A DNA stretch of 64,000 bases. Source: Bacillota bacterium (GTDB lineage: Bacteria > Bacillota > Clostridia > Lachnospirales > Lachnospiraceae). Of this stretch, positions 42,013 through 50,836 are shown piece after piece. The stretch is from positions 62,001 to 126,000 of the forward strand of contig JAEYGZ010000012.1 in the NCBI GenBank assembly GCA_023409535.1, read 5' to 3'. The translations under genes were made by a program, and so were the position numbers. The stretch's first letter is position 1. The number at the start of each line of letters is the position of its first letter. The notes beneath the pieces are model-generated. The model worked only from the letters and a program-made list of their open reading frames with translations, had not been told where the DNA came from and did not search any database.

Positions 42013-44664
42013 TCATACGATTTCCTGCTTCAAACATAATTTAGAGATAACCTTTTGAATGGAAGCCTCTATCCCGTCGCAGTCGGTGAATACCTGAATT
42101 CCTTTTCTATTCAGCTTCTCCTTCGGCGCCTCGCCGATTCTCATGGCAATTACTGCATTGCAGTCCGCGATGGTTTGTATGATTTTACCCATCCTGTCAT
42201 CTCTTTCTTCACACTCCTCCATACCGGCACAGTATTTTTCAATTGCCCTTTTCTCCTTAAATACAATATCCCCATTATGACAGTAATAGATATAAAACTC
42301 CGTAACCTGCCCAAAATGCCGGTCGACCATGATGCCGCTCTTAGTAGCTACTGCAATTTTTAATTCCTCTGCCAGGCCGTCTCCTGCCGTTCCGGCCTGT
42401 GAGATACCAGCGGAAGGTTCACCGGCTACGTACGCACCTCTGTGCTCACCGGCGCTATCCTCACTCAGGGTTCCGACAGCATCTGCACGGCATTGTCTGC
42501 AATGGTACATCTGCTTTAAGGTTTCACCGCAAGAATTCCGCATAGCCAAAAGCTCCTCATCACTGACCGGTTCCAGCCTCTCGAAGGCACTTCCCTTCAC
42601 CGGAATCAAGGGCATAATATTGGTCATGGTAACGCCCAGCTCCTTTACCCTTCTCACTACCTCCGGAATATGGCGGTCATTAATCCCCTTCAGCATTACG
42701 ATGTTTACCTTACAGACAATCCCCCTGGAGGTTAATAGCTTTAGCCCAGCCATTTGGTTGGCAATTAAAATTGCTGCTGCCGCTTCTCCCACATGACGCA
42801 GACCCACATAATCCACATATTTATATATCTTTGCCCCGATAGCCGGATCAATTGTATTCACTGTAACGGTTACATGGGTTACCCCCAGGGTGATCAATTC
42901 CTCCGCATAATGCGGAAGCATCAACCCATTGGTGGAAAGACAGAAGGTGATCTCCTGATCCTGCTCTCTGATCAGCTCCAATGTCCTCTTTGTCTCAGAA
43001 AAGTTCGCTAATGCATCTCCCGGCCCTGCAATTCCCACTACCGTAAGATTAGCAGCCTTCTTTCTAACCTCCAGAAATTTTTGCAAGGCCTCTTCCGGTT
43101 TCAGTATACCGGTGGTAACTCCGGGTCTGCTTTCATTGGGGCAGTCATATTTTCTCAGGCAATAATTACAGCTGATATTACAGCGGGGCGCGATGGGCAG
43201 ATGCATTCTGGCATGCTTATGTGCCTTACAGTTAAAGCAGGGGTGGGTCTGCGTCCGCTTCTCAATGCTCACTTCCGAGGCTGGTTGCAGCTTCGTATAA
43301 TATCTGTCGTACAGCTCCTCCCGAAAGCTCCCCTCCTTTGCATCCATCATCACATTGGCAATCTCATCAAGAATGGTAAGAGAGCCGTCATACCCCAGGC
43401 TTCGCAGTCTCTGCCCTCCCATATGGTCGTGAACCGGAAAGCTTCTTCTGACCAGCTTGATTCCCAGCTTCCCGGCAATTCTTCTTCCGTCGGAATTCCC
43501 AAACAGCAGATTAACCTGAAGCTCTCCCGCCAGCTCCTCTATGGTCTGAAAATCCACTTCATCCAATATCTCTGTTCGACCCGGATCAAAGCCTGCCGCC
43601 AATTCCCGCAGTTCTTCGACAATCAGCCCCTTTATCCTGTCACATCTGGAACCGGTGGCTGCAATCACCGGTAATATTCCATTCTCTGCACAAAGCCGCA
43701 CCGCACTGTATACAAAATCCGGTTCTCCATAGACAGCCGCTCTTACCTCACCGAAATATTTGTGGGAATCGATCATGGCATCCAGGTATCGTCCTCGTTC
43801 CTTTACGATTGTGCAGGGTATTTCCTGTCCTGAAACTGCCTTAAGTATCTTGAGCAGCCTGTCATTATCCCGCAAGCCTACCGGAAGATTGCAGACCTGG
43901 CAGGGCACGCCATAGGTATCCTGAAGATATTGTCCTACGGACTTTGTCTCTTCCGGGAAGGCGGAAAGCTCTATGGTCATTCTCGCTCCTGCCATCTTAC
44001 CGATGTCCCTGATGTCAGTTCCTCCGCCCGGGAGCTTTTGATACTCCGGCTGATATACTCCGTCCAGATTTTCCGACAGGTCCGGCAAAAGGATATAATC
44101 CAAATGAAAGCTTTCCAGCAACCCCTTTAAATATCTGGTATCCGCCGGTGACAGCTGGCCTGTTACAACATTGACCTTGTTATTCTTTGCCGTGTCCATC
44201 GGAACCGCCTTAACAATCTGATACAGAGCCTCCATAAAGCCCTCGTAGTGGGTTCCGGAATAACCCGCTGAGGATATGGGTATGATGGTGACCTTTTTAT
44301 ATTCCGGATATTTCTCATAAAAGCTGCCGATGATCCGGTGAATGTCCTCCCCGATGGTTTCCGCCAGACAAGTGGTGGCTACTCCGATGACCTCCGGATC
44401 ATAAATCCTGATCAGATTCAGCAAGCCCTTTAACAGGTTTTTCTCTCCGCCGTAGACCGTCCCCTCCTCCGTCAACGAAGAAGAAGCAATGTCTACCGGC
44501 TCATTATAATGAGTTGCCATATGCCTTCGGATATAAGTACTGCAGCCCTGGGAACCATGAAGAATGGACATACATTTCTTGATTCCGTAAAGCGCTGTTG
44601 CCGCCCCCATGGGCATACACATCTTGCAGGGATTTACGTTCAGGTTAACCAGGGTTCCTCTCAT
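42013..44664 (-). CDS. nifN-B: NifN-NifB fusion with NifX-like C-terminus (883 aa)
   Basis: Residues about 1-440 are NifN (CKMCMPMGAATALYGIKKCM, ILHGSQGCSTYIRRHM, TTCLAETIGEDI), the FeMo-co scaffold partner of NifE. Residues about 470-740 are NifB, a radical SAM enzyme making NifB-co, with CNISCNYC near residues 494-501 and the entrance motif HPCFNCKAHKHARMHLP. Residues about 770-883 are a NifX/NafY-type cofactor-binding domain (LKIAVATKSGIMVDRHFGQV). The fusion is typical of Clostridium. It overlaps nifE by 4 bp. Confidence 0.95.
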   Translation of the reverse strand: MRGTLVNLNVNPCKMCMPMGAATALYGIKKCMSILHGSQGCSTYIRRHMATHYNEPVDIASSSLTEEGTVYGGEKNLLKGLLNLIRIYDPEVIGVATTCLAETIGEDIHRIIGSFYEKYPEYKKVTIIPISSAGYSGTHYEGFMEALYQIVKAVPMDTAKNNKVNVVTGQLSPADTRYLKGLLESFHLDYILLPDLSENLDGVYQPEYQKLPGGGTDIRDIGKMAGARMTIELSAFPEETKSVGQYLQDTYGVPCQVCNLPVGLRDNDRLLKILKAVSGQEIPCTIVKERGRYLDAMIDSHKYFGEVRAAVYGEPDFVYSAVRLCAENGILPVIAATGSRCDRIKGLIVEELRELAAGFDPGRTEILDEVDFQTIEELAGELQVNLLFGNSDGRRIAGKLGIKLVRRSFPVHDHMGGQRLRSLGYDGSLTILDEIANVMMDAKEGSFREELYDRYYTKLQPASEVSIEKRTQTHPCFNCKAHKHARMHLPIAPRCNISCNYCLRKYDCPNESRPGVTTGILKPEEALQKFLEVRKKAANLTVVGIAGPGDALANFSETKRTLELIREQDQEITFCLSTNGLMLPHYAEELITLGVTHVTVTVNTIDPAIGAKIYKYVDYVGLRHVGEAAAAILIANQMAGLKLLTSRGIVCKVNIVMLKGINDRHIPEVVRRVKELGVTMTNIMPLIPVKGSAFERLEPVSDEELLAMRNSCGETLKQMYHCRQCRADAVGTLSEDSAGEHRGAYVAGEPSAGISQAGTAGDGLAEELKIAVATKSGIMVDRHFGQVTEFYIYYCHNGDIVFKEKRAIEKYCAGMEECEERDDRMGKIIQTIADCNAVIAMRIGEAPKEKLNRKGIQVFTDCDGIEASIQKVISKLCLKQEIV

Positions 44665-46007
44665 AGGGCAGCCTCCTTCAGATACTTCCAGACCGGATGA
44701 TTGATGCTCTGATTGATCTCCTTTGTAAAGTTCACCACACCGTCAAAGCCGCAGAGGGGATGCTTTCTCTCATGGTTATGGTCACAGAAGGCAACTCCAA
44801 GCTTATAAGCCAGCGGCCGTTCCTTCACACCGCCCACCAGGAGATCTGCCTGCTTTTCCCTGATGAACTTCTCAAGCTCCGCCGGGTTCGCATCATCCAA
44901 TATCACAGTATTTTCACCCACCAGGTCAGCGATTATCTCGTATTCGTCCTTCTTGCCGGTTTGGGTTCCTACCACCACCGTCTCTATTCCCAGGGAGTGA
45001 AACTGCCTGATCAGGGAGATTGCTTTAAACCCGCCGCCCACATAGATTGCAGCCTTCTTTCCCTCCAGTCTGGGGCGGTAGCTTTCTAAGAAATCTTTTA
45101 ACTTTGCCGTCTCTTTTTCGACTAATGCCGCAGCCTCAGCCCTGGCCTCCTCCAGATGCAGTGCCTCAGCGATCCGAAGCAGGGAATTCATGGTGTCTTC
45201 TATTCCATAGAAGCTTACCTTGAGATACGGTATTCCAAGCTCCTCCTCCATGCGGTTGGCCAGATAGGTACTGGAGCCTGCACACTGTACCACATTAAGT
45301 GCCGCCGCCGGGGCCTGTATGAGCATATCATAACTGGAATCACCGGTGATGCTTGCAATCACCGGTACTCCCATTTGCTTTAAATAATCCTTAACAATCC
45401 ACAGCTCCCCCGCGAGATTAAAGTCTCCCAGAATATTAATGCCGGGCCGCTTCGCAGGCTTATGTGGGGTAATCAATTCCATGATTGCATCACAGGCTAA
45501 TTTATAGCCTGTGGATTTATTGCCGGAAAAGCCCGGGGACTTCACAGGAATAACCCGAAGCTTATGCTTAGCCGACATCATCTTACAGACCGCCTCCACA
45601 TCGTCTCCGATCACTCCTACGATACAGGTGGCGTAGACAAAGATCAGCTTCGGATGATGCTTCTCTATCACCTCTTCAAGGGCAGCAGTCAGACGTTTTT
45701 CACCGCCGAAGATCACGTCCTTTTCCTTTAAATCCGTCGAGAAGCTGTTACGGTATAAGTCCGAGCCGCTGCTTAAGCTTCCGCGGATATCCCAGGTATA
45801 GCTGGCACAGCCGATGGGTCCGTGAACAATATGAAATGCATCCGTAACAGGATTTAGCACCACCCGGGCACCGCAGTAAACACAAGCCCGCTGGCTCACG
45901 GAACCGGACACACTGTTGCTGTCGCACCGAAAGCCATTTCCACTGCAGCCCTCCTGCTTCAGTAAGATAAAATCCCTTCTGTCCTCCAATAGACTCTCAT
46001 TTACCAT
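44661..46007 (-). CDS. nifE: Nitrogenase cofactor scaffold NifE (448 aa)
   Basis: Alpha-like scaffold subunit on which FeMo-co is matured. Conserved cysteine regions are SQRACVYCGARVVLNPVTDA, HGPIGCASYTWDIRGS and YATCIVGVIGDDVEAV. Start ATG 46007 has AGGAAAGGAAG upstream; a longer frame to 46109 runs back into nifK and lacks support. Length is normal (about 450). It forms an E2N2 complex with the NifN part of the fusion protein. Confidence 0.95.
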   Translation of the reverse strand: MVNESLLEDRRDFILLKQEGCSGNGFRCDSNSVSGSVSQRACVYCGARVVLNPVTDAFHIVHGPIGCASYTWDIRGSLSSGSDLYRNSFSTDLKEKDVIFGGEKRLTAALEEVIEKHHPKLIFVYATCIVGVIGDDVEAVCKMMSAKHKLRVIPVKSPGFSGNKSTGYKLACDAIMELITPHKPAKRPGINILGDFNLAGELWIVKDYLKQMGVPVIASITGDSSYDMLIQAPAAALNVVQCAGSSTYLANRMEEELGIPYLKVSFYGIEDTMNSLLRIAEALHLEEARAEAAALVEKETAKLKDFLESYRPRLEGKKAAIYVGGGFKAISLIRQFHSLGIETVVVGTQTGKKDEYEIIADLVGENTVILDDANPAELEKFIREKQADLLVGGVKERPLAYKLGVAFCDHNHERKHPLCGFDGVVNFTKEINQSINHPVWKYLKEAAL

Positions 46008-46074
46008 GGATACACTTCCTTTCCTGATCAATAATAAGCAGATTAGCTTTCGTAGCAGATCAGCAGCACGATAA

Positions 46075-47439
46075 TTACAGTACCATCTCAAAATCCTCTT
46101 CTGCGGCATCTCTGTCCTGACGATCCATGAGTGCGTTGCAGATCAGCTCCGTCAGCCTCATGCCGCCCTTGTAGCCAATCAAAGGCATATAGGAATGGAT
46201 ATACCGGTCAATAATAGGGAAGCCCGCCCTCACAAAGGGAATGTCCTCCGCTCTGGCGATATATTTCCCATGGGTACCGCCGATCAGAAGATCGACACCT
46301 TCCTGTTTAATCCACTGGTGCAGCTCAAATAAATCCCCTGCCGCCTTCGCCATGCAGCCTCTGACACCGAATTTTACAAACAGCTCCTTGGCCTCTCTTT
46401 CAAAAGCCTCCCCAGGGGTACCGGTCAGCAGATATTTCGGAATCATTCCCATCTCCAGTGCAAATTCCGCAAGGCCCAGCACCGTATCCGGGTCTCCGAA
46501 GACAGCCACCTTCTTATTATAGGTGTAAGGATGAATGTCAATCAGAATATCCACCAGCTGACCTCTCTCCTCCTCCAGCTCATAAGGAACTTCATTCTTG
46601 GAAAATGACTGTAAGGCCAGAATATATTCATCCGTTCTTCCGATACCGATGGGCTCCGGTAAAAGCTTGCAGGGAACGCTGCATTTTTTGGAAAGGGTCT
46701 CCGCAGGTGCCTCACTTGCCGCCCTGCCGAGAGCCAGGGTTAAGGAGGAGCTGCCAAGATCAATGATTTCCTCCACTGTGGTGCCTCCCTTAGGATAAAG
46801 CTCGAATTTACCGGTCATGGGACTGTCCATCACCCCGCTGGTATCCGGCAGCATGGTATAGGATACCTGCATTGCCTCAGCGATCCTTTTCATCTCACGC
46901 ATATCGCCGGGATTGACAAAGCCGGGCAGCAGTGTAACCTTAGCCTTTTTCTTGGCCCCTGGAACCGACAGATAGCTGATAAAGCTTGCAACCATATTGC
47001 TGAAGCCGGTGATATGGGACCCCTTATAACTGGGCGTATTGGTATGCACCATATATTTTCCTTCCGGTATGTCTATACCCTGAATTAAAGCATTCAGATC
47101 ATCGCCGATGGTTTCCGAGAGGCAGGTGGTATGCACCGCGATAATCTTCGGATGATAGAGGTCAAAAATATTCTTCGCCGCAGTCTTCAAGTTTGTACCG
47201 CCGCCAAAAACAGAGGCGCCCTCAGTAAAGGAACTGGAGGACGCCATTGCCGGATCTTTAAAGTGTCTGGTTAAGAACATTCTGTGAAATGCACAGCAGC
47301 CCTGGGAGCCGTGACTGTGGGGCATGCATTCATGCACTCCCAGTGCCGCATACATGGCCCCCACCGGCTGACAGGTCTTTGCCGGGTTGACTCTCAAAGC
47401 ACTTCTTTCATACGCTTCTTTCTTTGTATAGTCTAGCAT
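46075..47439 (-). CDS. nifK: Nitrogenase MoFe protein beta chain NifK (454 aa)
   Basis: P-cluster cysteine regions: KTCQPVGAMYAALG, HGSQGCCAFHRMFLTRH and TTCLSETIGDDL; SSSFTEGASVFGG is also diagnostic. At 454 residues it lacks the roughly 50-residue N-terminal extension of Azotobacter NifK, as in C. pasteurianum (about 458). It overlaps the nifD end by 7 bp and is followed by a 67-bp gap before nifE. Confidence 0.96.
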   Translation of the reverse strand: MLDYTKKEAYERSALRVNPAKTCQPVGAMYAALGVHECMPHSHGSQGCCAFHRMFLTRHFKDPAMASSSSFTEGASVFGGGTNLKTAAKNIFDLYHPKIIAVHTTCLSETIGDDLNALIQGIDIPEGKYMVHTNTPSYKGSHITGFSNMVASFISYLSVPGAKKKAKVTLLPGFVNPGDMREMKRIAEAMQVSYTMLPDTSGVMDSPMTGKFELYPKGGTTVEEIIDLGSSSLTLALGRAASEAPAETLSKKCSVPCKLLPEPIGIGRTDEYILALQSFSKNEVPYELEEERGQLVDILIDIHPYTYNKKVAVFGDPDTVLGLAEFALEMGMIPKYLLTGTPGEAFEREAKELFVKFGVRGCMAKAAGDLFELHQWIKQEGVDLLIGGTHGKYIARAEDIPFVRAGFPIIDRYIHSYMPLIGYKGGMRLTELICNALMDRQDRDAAEEDFEMVL

Positions 47440-49031
47440 ACCGCTTCACCTCCCAATTCACCCTCCAGACTCGGAACCGTCTTCCAGGGAGCCTTCACAT
47501 AGCTCCAGGCGGGTGTGTAGATACCCATGGTGATATCTCTTGCAAAGTTTACCGCACCACGGAAACAGGAATAGGGTCCGCTGTAATCGTAGGAATGCAG
47601 CTGCCTGGATAAAACACCGCCCTTTTGTGCAACAAACTTATCCTTGATCCCGGAAAAAAAGACATCCGGTTTTAACAGCTTTAAGAACTCTTCGGTTTCA
47701 AAATGATTAAGATCATCCACCATATAAGTTCCGTCCTTCATATCCTTGACCATGCCGCCGTAGTAGTCAATCAGCTTCTCTTCCCGTAATCTGGCCATAT
47801 CCTCTTCCGAAAGATATACATGATATTTTGCCGGATCAGGCTCTACCGTGATGGATTCAATGTTTTTGCTGTCCGCATCAGGCTTGACAAAAGGAATTAC
47901 CTCACGGCCCTCATATTCCTCCCGGTGCCCGAATTCATAGCCTGCCAGGATCGTATGGATCCCCAGATCCTCTAATAAAAACTGATAATGATGTGCTCTG
48001 GAGCCGCCCACATAAATCGCAGCAGTCTTTCCTTTCAGCTTACTTTTATAATACGTCAGATCCTCCCGCACAATATCCAGCTCATCCGCGATGACCGCTT
48101 CGGTTCTTGCCGTCAGCTCCGGATCGTTAAAATATCTTGCCACGTTACGGAGGGTCTCGATGGTTCCTTCAATTCCGATGAAATTGACCTTCATCCAGGA
48201 TATGCCATACCTGGTTTCAATCAGCTCTGCGATATAGTTAATCGAACGATGGCACTGCACCAGGCTTAGATTCGCCTTGTGGGCATTCTTGATATCCTCC
48301 ATGCTGCTGTCTCCTGTAAAGGTTGATACGATCTCATACCCAATTCTTTTTAACAGACGTTCCGTCTCCCAGCCGTCACCGCCGATGTTATATTCGCCCA
48401 ACAGATTGACTGCGAATTTATTGGTGACCTGGCGGTCTCCTTCCCCGATGACATAACGGACCAGCTGATTGTTGGCTATATGGTGTCCTGCCGACTGGCT
48501 GACGCCCTTATAACCCTCGCAGCTGAAGGCGATACATTTGATGCCGTATTCCTTCTCCGCCCATTTTGCCACCGCGTGAATATCATCACCGATCAAGCCT
48601 ACCGGACAGGTGGAGCAGATCATGATGGTGGAGGGATGAAATAAATCCATGGCCTCTTCAATGGATTTCTTCAGCTTCTTCTCTCCCCCGAATACAATAT
48701 CAGACTCCTGAAGATCGGTGGAGAAGCAGTACTGCAGATAATTGGCTACGCCTTCCTCCTTCTTCGCTTTATGCCTTCTGGTTCCCCAGGAATAAAAGGC
48801 ACAGCCGATGGGTCCATGGGTAATGATAAAAGCATCCTTGATGGGTCCCAGCACTACGCCCTTGCAGCCTGCGTAGCAGCATCCCCTTTGGGTAATAATT
48901 CCGGGGATGGTTCTGACATTGGCCGCTATTTCATTGTTGTTACCGTTATCATTGACCTTAACCATATGCTCCTTGCGGTTCTTATAAACCTTGGAATTAT
49001 ACTGGTCAAGTACTCTGTCTAAAGTTTCCAT
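47433..49031 (-). CDS. nifD: Nitrogenase MoFe protein alpha chain NifD (532 aa)
   Basis: P-cluster ligands lie in RGCCYAGCKGVVLGP, HGPIGCAFYSWGTRR and CSTCPVGLIGDD. The FeMo-co cysteine is in LVQCHRSINYI and the cofactor histidine in LHSYDYSGPY. A roughly 50-residue insertion near residues 385-420 (IESITVEPDPAKYHVYLSEE ...) is the Clostridium-type NifD hallmark; C. pasteurianum NifD has 533 residues. ATG 49031 follows AGGAGG at eight bases; GTG 49040 is less likely. No anfG/vnfG follows, so this is a Mo nitrogenase. Confidence 0.96.
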   Translation of the reverse strand: METLDRVLDQYNSKVYKNRKEHMVKVNDNGNNNEIAANVRTIPGIITQRGCCYAGCKGVVLGPIKDAFIITHGPIGCAFYSWGTRRHKAKKEEGVANYLQYCFSTDLQESDIVFGGEKKLKKSIEEAMDLFHPSTIMICSTCPVGLIGDDIHAVAKWAEKEYGIKCIAFSCEGYKGVSQSAGHHIANNQLVRYVIGEGDRQVTNKFAVNLLGEYNIGGDGWETERLLKRIGYEIVSTFTGDSSMEDIKNAHKANLSLVQCHRSINYIAELIETRYGISWMKVNFIGIEGTIETLRNVARYFNDPELTARTEAVIADELDIVREDLTYYKSKLKGKTAAIYVGGSRAHHYQFLLEDLGIHTILAGYEFGHREEYEGREVIPFVKPDADSKNIESITVEPDPAKYHVYLSEEDMARLREEKLIDYYGGMVKDMKDGTYMVDDLNHFETEEFLKLLKPDVFFSGIKDKFVAQKGGVLSRQLHSYDYSGPYSCFRGAVNFARDITMGIYTPAWSYVKAPWKTVPSLEGELGGEAVC

Positions 49032-49043
49032 TTCGGTCACCTC

Positions 49044-49424
49044 CTAATATACATCCGTTGCCGCCGCACCGTCACGAACCCTGTAATTCTCCAGAATTGG
49101 CAGTACAAATATCTTTCCGTCTCCCGGATTACCGGTGGAATTGGAATCCATCAGGGTATCCACAACCAGGTTAACATCTTTATCCTCAACAATGATTGTA
49201 AATATCCTCTTGGAGATCAGCCGGTTGGTCTCCGAGAGATATTCTCCCTGTACTGCAGGTATCTCCCCTGATTCAACGATGGTACGCAGCAGGGTCATAT
49301 CGATGAGCTTCTTTCCCCTTCCCAGAACCTTTCTGCAGGTGAAGGCAGGGATCCCGGCGTCCGCCAGGGCTTCCTTCGTCACATTGACCTTATTCTGCCG
49401 GACAATTGCGATTACTTCTTTCAT
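49044..49424 (-). CDS. nifI2: PII-like nitrogenase regulator NifI2 (126 aa)
   Basis: GlnB-family protein with N-terminal MKEVIAIVRQNKVNVTKEAL, the T-loop region following GRGKK, and FTIIVEDKDVNLVVDTLM, then GDGKIFVLPI. In methanogens, NifI1-NifI2 complexes inhibit dinitrogenase directly when ammonium is present and are relieved by 2-oxoglutarate; the same is expected here. The ribosome binding site GGAGG is contributed by the 44-bp repeat just upstream. Confidence 0.93.
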   Translation of the reverse strand: MKEVIAIVRQNKVNVTKEALADAGIPAFTCRKVLGRGKKLIDMTLLRTIVESGEIPAVQGEYLSETNRLISKRIFTIIVEDKDVNLVVDTLMDSNSTGNPGDGKIFVLPILENYRVRDGAAATDVY

Positions 49425-49431
49425 ACATAAC

Positions 49432-49475
49432 CTCCATACTGCCGATGCCCGTGAATTTGGGCGTCAGCACAAATT
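49432..49475 (-). repeat. 44-bp dispersed repeat, copy 1 (upstream of nifI2)
   Basis: It aligns with 59463-59506 at 39 of 44 positions. On the minus strand it runs from AATTTGTGCTGA to GGAG and ends directly at the nifI2 Shine-Dalgarno. The core GCCCGTGAATTT is identical in both. An adjacent short dyad AGCACAAA/TTTGTGCT spans 49466-49493. Confidence 0.8.
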
Positions 49476-49491
49476 TGCAAAGTGGTTTGTG

Positions 49492-49818
49492 CTACAGGCC
49501 TTTCTTCCTGGTACTGATGGTATAGGCCTCTTCCACCGGGCTGACAAATATTCTGCCGTCTCCGAAATGCCCTTCTTCGCCGGTTCTTGCATATTTCATG
49601 ATAATCTTCACTACATCCTCTTTATCCTTATCCTCTACCACCATCAGAAGCATTTCCTTGGGGATCTCATCATAGAAGATCTCGCCAACCTTGACGCCTT
49701 TTTGCTTTCCGCGTCCGTATACATCCATCTTGGTAACTGCCGGAAAACCGGCAGCAAGTAATTCCGACAATACAACGCCCACTTTCTCGGGCCGGATGAT
49801 TGATCTTACAAGCAGCAT
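49492..49818 (-). CDS. nifI1: PII-like nitrogenase regulator NifI1 (108 aa)
   Basis: GlnB-family protein: MLLVRSIIRPEKVGVVLSEL, AVTKMDVYGRGKQKGVKVG with a T-loop, LLMVVEDKDKEDVV, and C-terminal GDGRIFVSPVEEAYTISTRK. It lies between nifH and nifI2, the conserved nifH-I1-I2-D-K order of archaeal and clostridial operons. It acts with NifI2 on dinitrogenase activity. Confidence 0.93.
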   Translation of the reverse strand: MLLVRSIIRPEKVGVVLSELLAAGFPAVTKMDVYGRGKQKGVKVGEIFYDEIPKEMLLMVVEDKDKEDVVKIIMKYARTGEEGHFGDGRIFVSPVEEAYTISTRKKGL

Positions 49819-49835
49819 CTGTCCACCTCCCTATT

Positions 49836-50657
49836 CTACAGGTCAAGAATTCCATGTTCCATCAGAAGCTCCTCCAGCCGTTCCTGCTTCATAGGCTTCG
49901 GGATGACGAACATGTCATTTCCATCGATCTTCTGGGCTAAGGCACGGTATTCATCCGCCTGATTTGCCGCCGGATCATAATCAATCACCGTCTTCTTGTT
50001 AATCTCCGCTCTTTGTACCATATTATCTCTCGGTACAAAATGAATCATCTGGGAACCCAGCTCCTTGGCAAAAGCGGATACCAGCTCTGCTTCTCCGTCA
50101 ACCTTTCTGGAATTGCAGATAATTCCTCCGAGTCTTACACCGCCGGTATTGGCATATTTCTGGATACCTTTGGAGATATTGTTTGCCGCATACAGCGCCA
50201 TCATCTCACCGGAAGCTACAATGTAAATCTCCTGTGCCTTGCCTTCACGGATGGGCATTGCAAAGCCTCCGCATACTACATCGCCAAGCACATCGTAGAA
50301 TACATAATCCAGATCATCGGTATAAGCCCCCAGCTGCTCCAGCAGGTTAATGGAAGTAATGATGCCTCGTCCCGCACAGCCGACACCGGGTTCGGGACCG
50401 CCCGATTCTACACAGCGGATTTTTGCATAACCCTGCTTCAATATGAATTCGAGATCAATGTCCTCTCCTTCCTCCCTTAAGGTATCAAGAACTGTCTTCT
50501 GGGCAAGGCCGCCAAGGATCAATCTGGTGGAATCTGCCTTTGGATCGCAGCCGACAATCATGATTTGCTTGCCCATTTCTCCCAGACCTGCGGTTAAGTT
50601 CTGTGTGGTGGTGGATTTACCGATACCACCCTTGCCATAAATTGCAACCTGTCTCAT
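49836..50657 (-). CDS. nifH: Nitrogenase iron protein NifH (273 aa)
   Basis: Dinitrogenase reductase: P-loop YGKGGIGKSTTTQNL (residues 7-21), switch I region VGCDPKADST, and the [4Fe-4S] ligands in GCAGRGI (with the arginine that is the ADP-ribosylation site in other species) and DVLGDVVCGGFAMP. Length is normal (273). Start ATG 50657 has AAAGGAGGGCATCACT upstream. First gene of the operon, behind an attenuator-like leader. No draT/draG is visible, so NifI proteins are the likely post-translational control. Confidence 0.97.
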   Translation of the reverse strand: MRQVAIYGKGGIGKSTTTQNLTAGLGEMGKQIMIVGCDPKADSTRLILGGLAQKTVLDTLREEGEDIDLEFILKQGYAKIRCVESGGPEPGVGCAGRGIITSINLLEQLGAYTDDLDYVFYDVLGDVVCGGFAMPIREGKAQEIYIVASGEMMALYAANNISKGIQKYANTGGVRLGGIICNSRKVDGEAELVSAFAKELGSQMIHFVPRDNMVQRAEINKKTVIDYDPAANQADEYRALAQKIDGNDMFVIPKPMKQERLEELLMEHGILDL

Positions 50658-50686
50658 AGTGATGCCCTCCTTTTGATTTAAAAAAA

Positions 50687-50718
50687 GACGCCATCTCCTT
50701 GCGAAAGGAAATGACGTC
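50687..50718 (-). terminator. Leader terminator/attenuator of nifH
   Basis: A 14-base stem (GACGTCATTTCCTT pairing with AAGGAGATGGCGTC, one mismatch) with a TCGC loop and a T7 tract, between the nifH promoter and the nifH ribosome binding site. Left undisturbed it should stop transcription before nifH. Its 5' flank GACAGAGACGTC is nearly identical to that of the modA leader (11/12). Confidence 0.8.
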
Positions 50719-50751
50719 TCTGTCTATCGTTGCTAAGACTGTTATGCTGCA

Positions 50752-50780
50752 ATTTTAGCATCTGTAAATTGGTGATTCAA
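50752..50780 (-). promoter_or_regulatory. nif operon promoter
   Basis: Minus strand TTGAAT (50780-50775), 17 bases, TAAAAT (50757-50752) with an extended -10 TGC. It gives a leader of about 88 nt. No sigma-54 (GG-N10-GC) promoter is seen, as expected for Clostridium. Confidence 0.7.
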
Positions 50781-50836
50781 TACATCGAATTGTCAATTTT
50801 TAATAAATTTTTGCTTGTATTTTTGCACACTTTACA

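Noticed and set aside
42013..49818. Numerous long plus-strand frames opposite the nif genes
   Set aside because: They lack ribosome binding sites and family features, and lie antisense to clear nif genes; they are codon-bias shadows.
47433..50657. Alternative (V or Fe-only) nitrogenase
   Set aside because: No delta-subunit gene between D and K, Clostridium-type NifD insertion present, full NifE/NifN partners and adjacent modABC all indicate the Mo enzyme.
50681..50760. ANTAR-type dual hairpin antiterminator in the nif leader
   Set aside because: A terminator is clear, but I could not find two small stems with the expected hexaloop pattern; kept only as a hypothesis for testing.
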